A stretch of 64,000 bases of DNA from Pholis gunnellus (Eukaryota > Chordata > Actinopteri > Perciformes > Pholidae): assembly GCA_910591455.2 (NCBI GenBank), contig OU342818.1, positions 17,305,821 to 17,369,820 of the forward strand, in the 5' to 3' direction. The translations under genes and the position numbers were made by a program. The notes beneath the pieces were generated by a model, which saw only the letters and a list, made by a program, of their open reading frames with translations, had not been told where the DNA came from and searched no databases. Position 1 is the first letter of the stretch; each line of letters begins with the position of its first letter. Below are positions 10,101-22,148 of the stretch, one piece after another.

Positions 10101-12142
10101 AGAACGCACCACAGCTTAAAATAATTGTCTCGGACGCCACCTGCTGGCTGAAACATGCTGCAGGTCCTGAGTCACTGCCGGTGGCTCCACATGCCCGCTG
10201 TGCCTGTAGAAAGCACTGGTTGTGTGTTATGTCATCTTGGAGCACTTTGATTGAAACATGATTGTGATTTGGCCTTAAAACATGTCGAACTTGAAATACA
10301 CTGAATTAACTTATCTACTTGTAGTCGACAACATAGAGGTGGCACAGAATTGAAGAACAAACATAAAAATGTGTGTTTTCTAGGAGGAGGCGAGGAGAGT
10401 GGCATTGAAGCAGAGGGCAGAACAGACGACACACACAGAGACCCTTGGCTGGGAGGAGGAGGAGGAGGAGGAGGAGGAAGGTATGCTGTCTTCAGTTTTA
10501 ACATTTCAAATAGTCCGATTTAACTTTAGAACCTGTCACTCACACTGCCTCTCTGGTGTTCGTGCTCTTCCTGTCAGACGATTTCCTCGGCGCTACGTCA
10601 TCATCTCGACTCAGCGGCTCGACCCGGTTCCCCGCCAACCCGGCCGCCCCCTTAGGAACGCCTCTACTGAGCCCCGTCCCGTCTCCCGCCGAAGAGCGCG
10701 ACGCCGCCCTCTCAGTCAGCAGCGACAGCGGCAGCCTGCCGACGCAGGTGTCGGCGCGGCGGGAGCCCGTCGCCGCGGAGCTGGCCAAGAAACTGACAGA
10801 AGCCAGCTTGGAAGACGCCGCGGACAAGACGCGCGAGGAGCAGAGGCCCCGAAAGAGTGACTTGCCTCTCAGGCCACAGGTGAAAGCCGTAACCCAGCCA
10901 GAGGTCACTGTTGACGGGGCGCCGGTGCGGCCTTCTGCTCCCCCCACCTTTAAACCAGAAGCGGCGAAGGAGGAGGGGCCGCAGGACCTGAGAGTGTTCG
11001 AGCTCAACTCCGACAGCGGGAAGTCTACGCCCTCTAACAATGGCAAGAAAGGTGAGACGATTTCAGTTGGCTGTGAGATGTTCCAGTGAGGAAGCATAAA
11101 TCCAGACGGGATTCAGTTCAGTGATGTGGTTGTGAGGTTGCCACTAAATAGGCTCCTCCTTTCTCCTCCAGGGTCCAGCACCGATGTGAGCGAGGACTGG
11201 GAGAAAGACTTTGACCTGGACATGACGGAAGAAGAAGTCCAAATGGCACTCTCTAAAATAGAAGCTTCCGGAGAGGTTAGTGCCGTCACATTTACTACCG
11301 CTCCAGTGGAAACCGCTCATCGTGAGCACGTCTGGCCGAGTTGTATTGATCAGTACAAGCCGATGATTAGAGTCAACTTTTTTTAGTTTTTTTTATTTCT
11401 ACTATCTAATTGGCATTTGTGTATCCATTACATGAATACAACGTTTTGACGCGGACAGCGTCGCTTTTTACTGGCTCATCTTTCCGGGCACAAAGTGCTC
11501 GCTTGGGGTTTATCGGTTGCCGGCGGCTCTGTGTCATTGCAGCGTGGGGCGGAGCATGCTGATGACCTGCCGGACGAGGAGCTCAGGGGCGCTGGCAGCA
11601 TGGATGGAGGCGGCTCGCCGTTCGTGGCATAGTTTCCCCTCTAAGGGGACATTACGTGAACGGGCATCATCGATCCACTCGACGAGGGCGGCTCCCCCCC
11701 TGTGCGCGTTAGTTTTCTGTAGGCTGCACATGGCAGCCTGAGGAGTTTCGCTGCTGCGTCTAGTTGGCTGGTTTCTGGCAGTTTGACATGTGCTTTGAGG
11801 AGATATTCATTGAGAGAAGATGACTTTCTTTTTCCTATCTTTATTTCTGAACGCACGCAGCACCAGCGTCCAGTAGCCAGCTGGAAAACAAAAGAAATGT
11901 TTGTTTTTTTCATGCGTTGACCCACAATGAACACTGTAAGCAGACTACTTTATTACTATCAGCAAATAGTTCAAACAGCATTTGATCCGTCCATTTAAGT
12001 GGTTGATCACTGTAAACACGATCACTATAAGCGGTTTCCACTTTAATATATGAATAATTGAGAACGTTTTACTAACTCTAACCCAAATCTTTTTATTTTA
12101 TTTTTTTACCAGATGGATGAAGACTGGGAGAACTGGGAATGA
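7132..12142 (+). CDS. bsdc1: BSD domain-containing protein 1
   Basis: There are eleven coding exons: 7132-7142, 7759-7813, 8556-8672, 8836-9003, 9315-9369, 9693-9808, 9987-10055, 10384-10480, 10578-11051, 11172-11275 and 12113-12142. All introns are GT-AG, and the spliced frame is open for 431 aa (human is about 430). The start MAEGEGWWGGWLQQSFQAV matches the vertebrate N-terminus. Residues about 118-200 include the BSD domain with its hallmark Phe-Trp pair (F184-W185 in SEFWQRYF). A glutamate run follows at 221-229. Residues 230-385 are a Ser/Pro/Ala-rich, probably disordered linker encoded mostly by exon 9. The C-terminus is strongly conserved (DLRVFELNSDSGKSTPSNNG, then DWEKDFDLDMTEEEVQMAL) and ends in acidic MDEDWENWE from a 30-base last coding exon. 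BSD domains also occur in TFIIH p62 and synapse-associated proteins. The molecular role of BSDC1 itself is poorly defined, so none is assigned. Identity is near certain from whole-length similarity. Confidence 0.96.
10073..10113. repeat. Perfect 18-bp inverted repeat (hairpin) in bsdc1 intron 7
   Basis: The left arm 10073-10090 and the right arm 10096-10113 are exact reverse complements, separated by a 5-base loop (TGCAC). The structure begins 17 bases past the exon 7 splice donor. It could fold in the pre-mRNA or as a DNA cruciform. No flanking target-site duplication is obvious. Confidence 0.95.
10136..10147 (-). promoter_or_regulatory. CTCF-like core motif
   Basis: GCCACCTGCTGG matches the reverse-strand CTCF core GCCMYCTRSTGG at every position. 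It lies in bsdc1 intron 7, 22 bases past the hairpin. A 12-base match can occur by chance or within dispersed fish repeats, so binding is uncertain. Confidence 0.25.
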
Positions 12143-13630
12143 GAGCCACCGCAACACGAACTCTGTTCCGACCATTTAAAGCTAGTTCTCGGCAGACGGG
12201 GCCATGCTTAACGTGTTTTAAACTCTTTGTCCACACTGTCACCATGTCATGATCGTCAGTAGGGGATTTTCCGGCGGGTTTGGACCATATTTGGCGAACC
12301 TGTTGAAAAGAGCAACTGGAAGACCAAGGCAATAAGAATTACCCTCAGTCAGTTTAGCCAGATAGGCCTCTAGCGAGGGACGCGGCTCTTGGCTATTTCT
12401 TGGAGTAACTTCTGACTTAGAGAGCATACGACACTAGTCACTACCTTTTCTTTTTTTTTTTTTTTTTAAAGCTTAAGGACAAGCAGTGACAAGCGGGGGA
12501 GGAGCTGGTTTCCCCTTTTTCTTTGTGCCATTATATACATAACGTACGTCGCGAGTGCATTGCTAGTTGGGCGATGACGTGACGGCAGGCTGCTGCAGAA
12601 TAGCCAGAAACTATAACGCTGCTTGTCATCTTCCTGAGATGAAGGACGTCCCCAAATTGTTATTATTTTCTTTGAACGATGATGATCGATTGATTTAATT
12701 CTACCTGTGCCCCCCGCTCTCTTTCTCATCTTTATTATGCAAGAGAATCTTCAAAATGAAAAAAACAAATATATATATATATATTTTGGCCTTCATTCAC
12801 AGAGCACTTTTCATTTTGGATTCACTCCCAACTCTAGATGTATGGCCTTGTAAAACACACCGCAGTGTGATAGTTATCCAAATGCTTTTTTTGTTGTTGT
12901 CAGTTGCACAACCAGCTAACATGTCGTTGTGGGTTCTCTCCCCTCTCTCTGTCAAATCATGTGATTTGTTTGAATATATGAGCTTGTTGCAGGCTGTAAC
13001 TCTGGTGTCACTGTTTGAATGAGTCGTTTGTCTTATTTGGGTCGTGGGAATTCATTAGTTCTGACTTGGTAGAGAGAGAGGTCGTACGTGCACTAAACGA
13101 GCAAGAATTCAAAGCGCTCCCGCTGTCGCGCTGCCGGGTTCTTTGGCTTGATGCGACAAATCTGCACAGTCGGCAAAGTGGCTCAGCAGGCGGTTCCAGT
13201 AGGGCCGAGGAGCGACGAGAGCTACGCTCCATGCTTCACTTGATTTCCCTCTCCCGTCATCTGTAACATAAAGGCGAGACAAAAATAATCCTAGAGATGT
13301 AATATTTATACTAAAATACACGCTTTATTATTGTATAATGTGCTTCGGATTGCATGTCTGTGCAACACCATGCAGAACATTGTGCAGAGGGTTGCTGTTG
13401 AGTTGTATGTTTTCTGGTAAAGACGTTGGCTGTTCTTCAGGTCTTTGTGTTCTGATGTGTTGCATGTCTTATGATTCTCGGCTGAGTCACACACGTTGGA
13501 CTAACCACAGCTGTTCTGCACTCATCTGTTTTCAAATCTGCTGTCAAGGTCTTTCTTTCTTTCTTTCTTTCTTCCAAGTCGAGTGTTTCACTATATTTTT
13601 TCAAATGATCATTGTCATTAAAGGACTCAT
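12143..13630 (+). other. bsdc1: bsdc1 3' UTR (extent uncertain)
   Basis: Sequence after the stop codon has no AATAAA that I can find before an ATTAAA at 13617-13622, which is the best poly(A) candidate. It includes a T-run near 12450, a short (TA)n near 12772-12784 and a (CTTT)n tract at about 13552-13573. A 3' UTR of about 1.5 kb would be plausible for this gene. Confidence 0.4.
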
Positions 13631-15139
13631 GGCTAGTGGGCGTAGTGTCGTGCATTGTTGTTTGTGGCCTTATTGCTACTCGAGAAGGAGAAGCCAGACG
13701 GGGCTGCGCAGAACATTGTAATTAGTGGTGCTGAGGAGCTTCAGTTACAGGAAATCACCACTCGTACCAAAGCTATTTGCTGATAACACCAACTAACTAA
13801 AGTAAATGTTTTAAAAGATGTTCCTCACAGCTCGGTTTGGTCAAAACTTCAACTAAAGGATCACTGAAACGGTCCCTTTATTTACCCGGAGGAGGGGACG
13901 CTACAGAGCAGTTTTAATGCTCTCTGTGACCCCCATCATGACTTATGCTTAGCTCTCTGTGGGGGAATTTAAATTACAAAATGATTAGTTTTAGAATTGT
14001 GTCCCTGTGTCCAGATGCCATGACTTTACAATGTAATGCATTGTAAAGCTTTCACTGCAAAACTATTTCCCCTCATGTGTACAGCACCCTGCACCAGGTT
14101 GTATAGCGCTCCGTCCACTGAAGGATAGTTTACTTAGAGGGAAATATTCAGTCCCATTGACATATTTCTGGATGTCTTGTGCATCCTTTTAGACACACTT
14201 CTCCAAAATGAGTTGGTATCTTTTATTAGGTTTAATCAAATTTCAAATGCAAGATTTTCAGTCTCAAGTTTTGTGACGGTACAAAGATGGAAAGCGGTGT
14301 CTGTGCATGTTACAGTATGAAACCTGTGTACCTGCAGTACAAGAAGAGGTTCACTTGATGGCGCTGTCGCTCCATATAGACCCGCCCCAGTCACAGCCTG
14401 CCACTCCTTTTCTCTCAGCCCGCAGCATCCGTCTCTCAGACGTGTTTACATGTTCTGACATATCGTTCATCACCAGCCGCATTAATCATATCATATACCG
14501 CAGCAATTACAATTTATTTTTGTTGCACAGAATCTCTCTCTCTCTCTCTCTCTCTGTCAACTTGGCCTCGCTGGATGCCTGAGGAGGAGAAGCAGCGAGG
14601 CGGTCAGTGAAGCGTCCATGGTGTCCTCGGATGGGCTGATGTAGGTCACTGTGGAGGGACACCTGTGCAGCGCGCTGGCTCTGCAACATGGAGGCTGCCT
14701 GTAAAGATGGCTACTGTCTGTGTGTCTCTCTCTCTCTCTCCCTCACTCTTGTACACACATGATGGTACCGAGTGGGTGTGGTCGTAGTGGGGGGTTTGCT
14801 GAGTGAGTGTATGATGAAACAGACGAGGGGAGGCGTGAGCATCAGTCCTCCCGCACCAACGTCAAGACCAACATTGCACCAGGGCTCAAATGAGGCGCCA
14901 ATCAATTTCAAGGACAAATAAACAGAACCTTTGAAAAAAAAAAAAAGGATTAATTGGCAACGTGGGTGAATAAAATGTATCATCGTTGGGCCATAAATAT
15001 TTTGACTCTTCAGCTGTGTGTTTGTGGCTGCAATGACACTTTACCTGCTTCTTTGTTGAATGATGTTACCGCTCTTTTGTTCTGAAAACGACACCCCTGT
15101 GGTAATGGCTTATGCATATGCTGGCCCAACTGGACCCCT

Positions 15140-15171
<32 letters not shown>

Positions 15172-16560
15172 CGTATACATTACATTCTTTCTCACTCTGT
15201 TCCCACTCGGAGGCCTTAGTCAGCAGAAAGGCTGTAAAGGAATTTCCTGTTGGAGCCCACCGCTCCCTGGGCCTGGCTGCGTGTGTGCGCTTTACATTAC
15301 CAATGTCATCTACAGATCATTGCACCATGGACAGACAATGGGGAAAACGGGGGGATACTTTCCCCCTGAGGATCTACCCCCCCCCCCCCCCCCATCCCTC
15401 GTAATTCATCCTCGACCGACCACGTCCTGCTTCTCTTTCTGCTTCTCTTGACTTTCCACGCTCCATCATGCATATACGTACAGCGTCCCGTCCCAGTGTC
15501 TCCTGAACGCACATGCGTACGTATGCGTGCGCACAGAGGGAGTCGGGATGAGGTCATTGTCTTGAGAGCGAGCATTATTCTCGGCACCCCGAAGGGGAGA
15601 AACCCTGTAACCCCTCTGCCTTTCAGCCACGACAAAAGGCTCCCTTTGAGGGAGGAGGCAGACTCCTGGAATGTGTTACCAGGGTTTTCTACAACGACTT
15701 GCCCCCCAATGCACACTCATTTCATATATATGTGTGTGTGTGTGCGCATCCCTGCATCTTTGGGCTTTTCTGCCGGGTCTGAATTAGCTCTGTGTGTATT
15801 TTCTCTCAGCTCCGACACACTTCTCTTCACGGTGCATTTAGACGTTTAGTTTTGCTCTTTGTCTGATACGGACTGACATCTATGTGTGAACTACATGTCC
15901 AACTTAGTTTCCTCCCTGTCACATAGAGAGGAAAAATGCAGCCACTGGGCGAAGTGCTGATCCTTTGCTTGGGCCTTGTGGGGGAGAGAGAGAGAGAGAG
16001 CAAAGAAAAAAGAAAGAAAGAAAACAACTTTCTAAAGGACTCTTGAGATGCCTCGGGATTTTTCCATGACAAACCATCGCCTTTCCCAATGTCGAGCGGT
16101 GGGAACAGGCCACTTTGTTTGTACGAAGCGGTGTCTGGGAGGAATGCGGGGTTTAGCCGGGGAGGGGGAGGGGGAGGGTGGGGGGGGGGGGAAGTATGAT
16201 AACTCCCATTCCCATTCAGATTTATGGTCAAGACAGAGGGGCTCCTCTGGATGCATGTCAGGGGACCAGCAGAACGCCGCCCCTCCACTCTGGGCCTGCC
16301 AAAGCAAATGTTTAGCCGAGCAAACCCTCTCTATTCTGTACGTCCCCGCTCTGTCTCTGCCTCTATTCTGTGCAATCATATGGAAAAGTGAGTTAGCTGT
16401 TCCTCTGTGAAGCTTTCACACGGCAGCATTTGTGTTCAGGCGGAAACAGGAGCGACGTTGGCATGTGGTTTTGCGTGTGAGAGGGCTCCGGTGATTTACT
16501 TTTTCACTCCTGTTAATTAATGATTTGATGCTTTGGGATGTAGGCTCTTTTAGCTTCCTG
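13631..16560. other. Intergenic with simple repeats
   Basis: No supported gene. The region holds a small 10-bp-arm hairpin at 14024-14048, (TC)n at about 14532-14556, (CA)n at about 15143-15172, a C15 run near 15379 and a G-rich run near 16160-16190. The sequence around 16030-16130 is complex and exon-free. Confidence 0.4.
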
Positions 16561-16561
16561 G

Positions 16562-16700
16562 CCTGAGAGTTGGATGAGAAGATTGACAGCAGCCTCGCGT
16601 TTGTACGGTCAATATGAAGCCAGCAGCCAGCAGCCTGTTAGCTTAGCATAAGGGCCCGGAAACAGAAACGGCTAGCCCGGATCTGTTCAAAGGCTTGACG
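16562..16700 (+). repeat. Old dispersed teleost repeat, family A
   Basis: The segment runs from GAGAGTTGGATGAGAAGATTG through TTAGCTTAGCATAA to a GGAAACAG-type tail. This order of words recurs at 35430-35610 on the same strand and, reverse-complemented, at 43160-43290. I know it as a very common fish genomic repeat, but I cannot name the RepBase family with certainty. Confidence 0.6.
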
Positions 16701-19368
16701 GAAGTCCCTGCTGCCGGGGGCCGAGGAACACTCTGCCTCGCAACACAACTTTTAAAACAATCGAGATACAGTGTGTGAGGCGCCGGTAGGGGCCGAGCCG
16801 CTGAATAAAATCATGCAGCAGGAAACTGAAGTGCGTCCTTCCCCAGTCTTTACAGCTTAGATTGGTCATAATGTCCCCTCGCGTGTCCCCCTGCTTTAGC
16901 AAACAGCAGTCATTGACGTGGTCTTTAACCTGCTTGCATATCACGTTCAGATTTGCTTTTAAATTCTTCGGCACATTCCTTGGCTCGATGTGCGAGTTAT
17001 TTCACAGCGGGGTAGGACTTTACAAAGTCCTCTAAAAGTTCTCAGAATTCTTCTAAACCCCCTCGTTGAGCCCAACGGACCCTCAGCCTGGGACTCAGCT
17101 TTTGCTCATTTTGTCCTCTTTTTCCAATTCTTTTAACTGCTCGACCGACCACTCTGAATGTCCTGTTTCCCCCTTCACCCCCCCCCCCCCCCCCCTCTTT
17201 TCATTACAGTCCCATTCATTCATTTATTCTCATTCTTCTCCAGTGCTCCGGGACGCCGGCGAAGCTATTCCTCTCTCTCCGCATGTCTCTCTCCCTCCCT
17301 CCCTCCCTCCCTCCCCTGGTCTATCAGGAGGATCGCACACACTCCCTCATCTCATCTGATGTGCTGGTAATTGAAGGTGAGATTGTTTTCGGTGGTGGAG
17401 GAGAGGACGAGGCCGAGCCAAGTTGAACTGTCTGCAGCCATGCAAATGAGCCTGTCAAAACGCCTCTGCGCTGGCTGGCCTGTTTAATAAATCTGCCTTG
17501 TAAACTGCAGCATTCTGCAGAGGTGAGAAGAGGCGAAGGGTCTGTCGGACTGAGCGTAGTAGTTTATAGAGCGGGGTTGAGATTTCTCTGCCCATTTTCA
17601 ATATTTTAAAGTTGCCATTCTCCACTTCTCTACACGCCTGGTTTGCTGGGGATGGCCGTGTCGTTCGGTCGGTCCGTGTCGTAGCTCATTTGTGTGATCC
17701 ACTTGACTATCCCTGACTTGGGACCGGTAAATCTCCTGTAGCTCCCCGCTGGTTGCCAACATTTCAAAGCGTTCATCACTTTTGTTTATGACCAAATGTC
17801 TACGGCATTCCCATTAGCCTCAGCTGAACTTTGTGTTCAGTGCCAAGAAGCAAATGTTAGCATGCTAAGCCAAGATGGTTGAACGTCACACGCACGAGAC
17901 ATTGGCGCGCGCAGGTGCCGATTTTAGCATTTAGCATGTGTCCTTTCTCATAACGCGGACTCCTCAGTTGGCACGCGATGTTGGCAAGTGGAAACCAAGA
18001 CTTCATCTCCTTTTCCGTCTGGAGTGGAATCTGCATCCTCGGGCTGCCAGCGAGTTGCATAAACAGCAGCGTAAATGTGTGTAAAAGAGATAGGGAGAAT
18101 CCATGAGGTGTGTGTGTGTGTGAGAAGGAAAAGGGAACAAGACAGGCCTGTTACATCGGCTCCTGGGCTAATCCTAATCATAGCCTGCAATTGTGTCCGA
18201 TGTCGACCCCTCAGCTCAAAGTCATGTCCAGGTCTGGTGCGTAGCCCGGGAAGAGAAGGTTCGGCTTCCAAGCTGCCGCTGGTCAGGCGAACCTGCTGAC
18301 CCTGACCGTGGCGGGGCCTGCACGGCGGCCCCTGGAGAGCTCTTTGCCTCCACCGTCCCAATCCAGAGGATCCGATTGACACTGCGAGTGTGCCATCTGC
18401 CCCTCGACAAAGATTACACTGTGCACTGGGCCAAGAAATCCTCCAGCGCGGCAGATTAAATATGAAATATAGGGCAGGAATAGTTGTGCCCGCTTGCATG
18501 TCTCGATCGGGTTGTGCCATGTCGCACCTCTGTATTCGTGCCACTGAAAGCATTTTTTCCAGGTGTGTAATTAGGAATTGTATTCATTTGTTTCATTCCG
18601 TGTTTTTTTGTGCATCTCTGTTTGTGTTGATTCCGTTCTCTTTTTCGTCTTTTGCGAGTATTTGTGTGAATCCTGGTCCTCCTCTCATGTCCTCTCTTTA
18701 CATCTTAATGAATGCAGCCCAGCTCCCGCCTTCGCGCTGCTTATTTACTAAACTCGCTGGCAGTTGATTTATTCCCACAAAAAAAAGAAAAAAAGAGGAA
18801 GAAGAGAGGAAACTGTGAGAGAAATGGAAGAGAGAGAGAGAGCAAATCAACAGAAAACCTGAGAGCGAGCGAAGATAACCACTTAGTCTGAAAACCGTTA
18901 CTATGGAAACTGTGCCTTTCTTTCCTCTCTTCTTGGAGTCTCACATTTTGGTGTAACAGTGGGTACAAATTAGCACTCCCCACCCTCCTGGATATTGCTT
19001 CTTACAGCCCTGGAGCGATCAACGAATTGAACTTAGATTTGCAAGAACCGTCACTGAAATCCCGTCAATGTTAAAGTTGCTGCCGTCACTTGTCTCCGTC
19101 TCCTTTTGATGACTTTCAGAATCAGCCAATCTGAAGTAGTCAACAACATCATCCATCCCCATGGTGCTCCACGACCCATGTTTGTGTTTCCGCTCTCCGC
19201 TGTATGAACGAGAGCAGTCGAGGTCTGAATGTGCCGGGAGAGAGGAACCATGAAGGAGGGAGTGTCATCTCTTGGCCGGGGACTTTCTTAACTTAGCTTG
19301 AAACAATCCAGATCCACACAGCCGTGACCATCGCACTCAGAGATTTACAGCCCCACACATGGCTGCGG

Positions 19369-19370
<2 letters not shown>
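16701..19370. other. Intergenic, one possible conserved element
   Basis: No exon is supported. A C18 run lies at 17178-17195. At 17385-17530 is a complex stretch with a perfect octamer ATGCAAAT at 17440-17447 (POU-type site), which reads like a conserved noncoding element. A small decayed piece of repeat family B lies near 17810-17880. The GC-richer 18190-18460 stretch has open frames on both strands but no recognisable protein. Confidence 0.3.

Positions 19371-19430
<60 letters not shown>
19371..19430 (+). repeat. (GT)30 microsatellite
   Basis: A pure GT run of 60 bases, followed by GCACGC. Confidence 0.95.
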
Positions 19431-19432
<2 letters not shown>

Positions 19433-19745
19433 ACGCAGCGGCTTTTCGTCAGTTAACGTCTCATGCCGGGTGAGCGTCGGTGTCTCATTTGCTCGGATTT
19501 TCAACGGCAATTTGTTGCATCACACCCATTGACAACAACACCAAAGTTTCATCATGAAAGTGTTTTATTTATTTCTTTGTCTCGCTTCTGTACTCTGGCC
19601 GCTGAAGCGGTTCCTTCCACAGGCCGCATGTGAATCATCTGTGGGTGTTTTCCTTCTCGTCCCTCCTTCACATTCTTTTCTGCACTTACAGCCTGTACTG
19701 CATCACAGTCCCTCATTTGCCCCCTCTCTGTGCTCTCCACACATC

Positions 19746-19746
<1 letters not shown>

Positions 19747-19788
<42 letters not shown>
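19747..19788 (+). repeat. Poly-C tract, 42 bases
   Basis: The longest of many homopolymer C/G tracts in the window. It can form an i-motif and, on the other strand, a G-quadruplex. Its length should be treated as approximate because sequencing of such runs is error-prone. Confidence 0.9.
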
Positions 19789-19789
<1 letters not shown>

Positions 19790-20699
19790 CCCCCTCTCAT
19801 GCCCCCGTCCCCCGACTCCTCCCCTCGGCCTCCGGCTCATTAGGCCTGGATGCCATGCTGCTTTCACCGAGTGCCCATTTGTGGATTACTCACCAAGAAA
19901 TCATGTGGCACAATTGAATTACCAGTGGTTACAGAGGCTTCACTTGCTGCTTTTTGACCAGCCAAAGGGTTCCACGATCCCCGGCGCACAACCGAGAACC
20001 GAGAACCTTCTGCAGTGCGTCGCCCTCGTTTCCCCCGAGGCTGCAGCAGCTGCTCCAAACGTCGACTTTTTGTCTGTTCCCGGTGACGTTCTTCCCAGAC
20101 AGGAGCATCGTATACGTGCGTGTAAGAAAAAAACTCTGCAAGCAGCCCAGGGCACATGTTATGGCTACTATTAGTTTTACGGTAATCCATTTGACCAGTT
20201 TTACAGGTTCAATGATGAACCTCAGGTGTGTTTTATGGGGCTGTTTTCTCCCTCCGATTTCTGTTTTTCTCCTTGACAGCACATTATGCAGTGGTTGTTA
20301 ACTGGCCTCTGTCCAGATGTTCAGTCTGAAGGAATTCTACGTGTAAAGATTTCACACGCAGCTGTATGTAACCGGGCACCTCATAAGACAAGTCTCTCAA
20401 CCTGTTTGTGACCAGGCAGGTTGAAGGATGGTCAGAAGATTTGTAGTACTCATCCCCAAAGTCTTTGCCATCAGTTTACTGAGGGAACACTGAACAAGGA
20501 GCGGATGTTGGTTTCAGTCCACGACTGAGAGTCTGCAGCCATGCTAGCAGCATAATAGGCTGTACATCAGCACAGTGGTGCTTTAATATTTCTTAGATTA
20601 GAAGAACAGCCAAATCCGATGGAAAAAAAAAACATATTTGTAGATATCTAGGTAGTCATGAGCCGAAGTATTGGCGCAATAAAATATTTGAGCTGGTGA

Positions 20700-20890
20700 T
20701 GGTGCCAGGCTAAAAGTCAGTGCTTAACCCTGATTAATCCTGATGGGGGCCATGGATGTCTGTATCAACTTTCATGGTAATGCATCCAATAGCTGTTGAG
20801 AGATTCCACTCTGGACCAAAGTGGTGGAACGGCCAACTATCCAACAGAGCGTCAATGCCGAGAGCCGAGAGGCCAGTGTGGCTAAAGACC
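20700..20890 (+). repeat. Old dispersed teleost repeat, family B (partial)
   Basis: The segment includes CCATGGATGTCTGTATCAA, CATGGTAATGCATCC and GGACCAAAGTGGTGGA. It shares order and wording with the fuller copy at 57950-58470. It is a common fish repeat. No coding capacity is seen. Confidence 0.6.
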
Positions 20891-22102
20891 GGGCAGAGAG
20901 GCAGACCTTAGCAGGGCCCTCAGACGTTTTATTACCTGCTCATTTCCTTTTACAAAATGACAAATCTATATTCATAGCGCTGCTACTAAAATAAATACCA
21001 AGTCCTTTAAAGGTTAATGAAAGAGCTCTGGCGCTCTCCCGCTACCATCGCCAGCACCCGGCCCACCGCTGGCTGCCATGGCAACGCACCCACCGTTGAT
21101 TTATGCTGCAGATAATCAGGAGCAAAGATGACAGAGAACCACAGGTGTGAACACAGACACATGCGGTCACACACTCGTACGTGCACTCGCGTGCGTGTGC
21201 AATCTCCCGCTCACTCAGTGCTAAAAAAAGAACTAAAAACTCATTATCAAGTGCTTTTGCTTTTCCTAGATTTAATATCCCCTCCAATTTGGCAAGTCCA
21301 ATCACCGTCCTTCATTCTCATTCAGACTGGCAACTCGGCTGACTCTCTGTCCACTTTCTCTTGTCAAAACGCGAACACACACACACACGCACACGCACAC
21401 GCACGCGCGCGCCTGTCGCCTGCCAAGCATGAAGCCCCGTCTCTGTTGGTCTGCAGAAACAAGCTACGTTTCTCTTTCTTGTGGAGAAAGGTGGAGCCGG
21501 TGCACATAGGTTCTTCTTCCTCTTCATCACCAGGCTTCATCACCCCCCCCCCAGCAACCCGCTAATCCTGATAGGAGGCTCCCTTCACCTCGGGGTCCCA
21601 TTGAGAGTGTGAAACTAATCCAGCCAAATGGGTTTCATCAAGTGAAATGGAAAGGTAATGATACCTCTGGCACTCTGGGCCCCTGAATGTCTCCTCCACT
21701 CTTTTCCTTCACTCCCTCTCCTTTCCTGCTGCCATGTACTGAGAGGTTTCAGGTTCCCTGCTGAACATGGGTGGGGTCTGGCTTTGACAAGTGCTCCATA
21801 CTACGATACTTACACACTCGCACGGACGACCGAAGAGAGCTGCAGCCTCATCCTTCCTCCTGACAACCCATATTCACGCCCCCTCCCTTACTTCCCAAAG
21901 GTCTTACTGTAGGGTCACTTGGCTGAGACTCCACACACCAACAAGACATATGCAGGCACACACACACACACACGCTCTCACCGACACACACATTCGCAAG
22001 TGACATCACCAGATGGATGATGGGGGCCACTGCAAGGCCGAGGGCTCGTCTTTCATCAGACCAGTTTGTCTTAAAAGTGCACACTCCCCTAGCACACACT
22101 GT

Positions 22103-22148
<46 letters not shown>

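Noticed and set aside
17948..18553. 201-codon minus-strand frame
   Set aside because: Composition-driven, with no recognisable domain and no matching splice structure.
19554..20174. 206-codon + strand frame with a long proline run
   Set aside because: The proline run is the translated poly-C tract, and the rest has no family resemblance.
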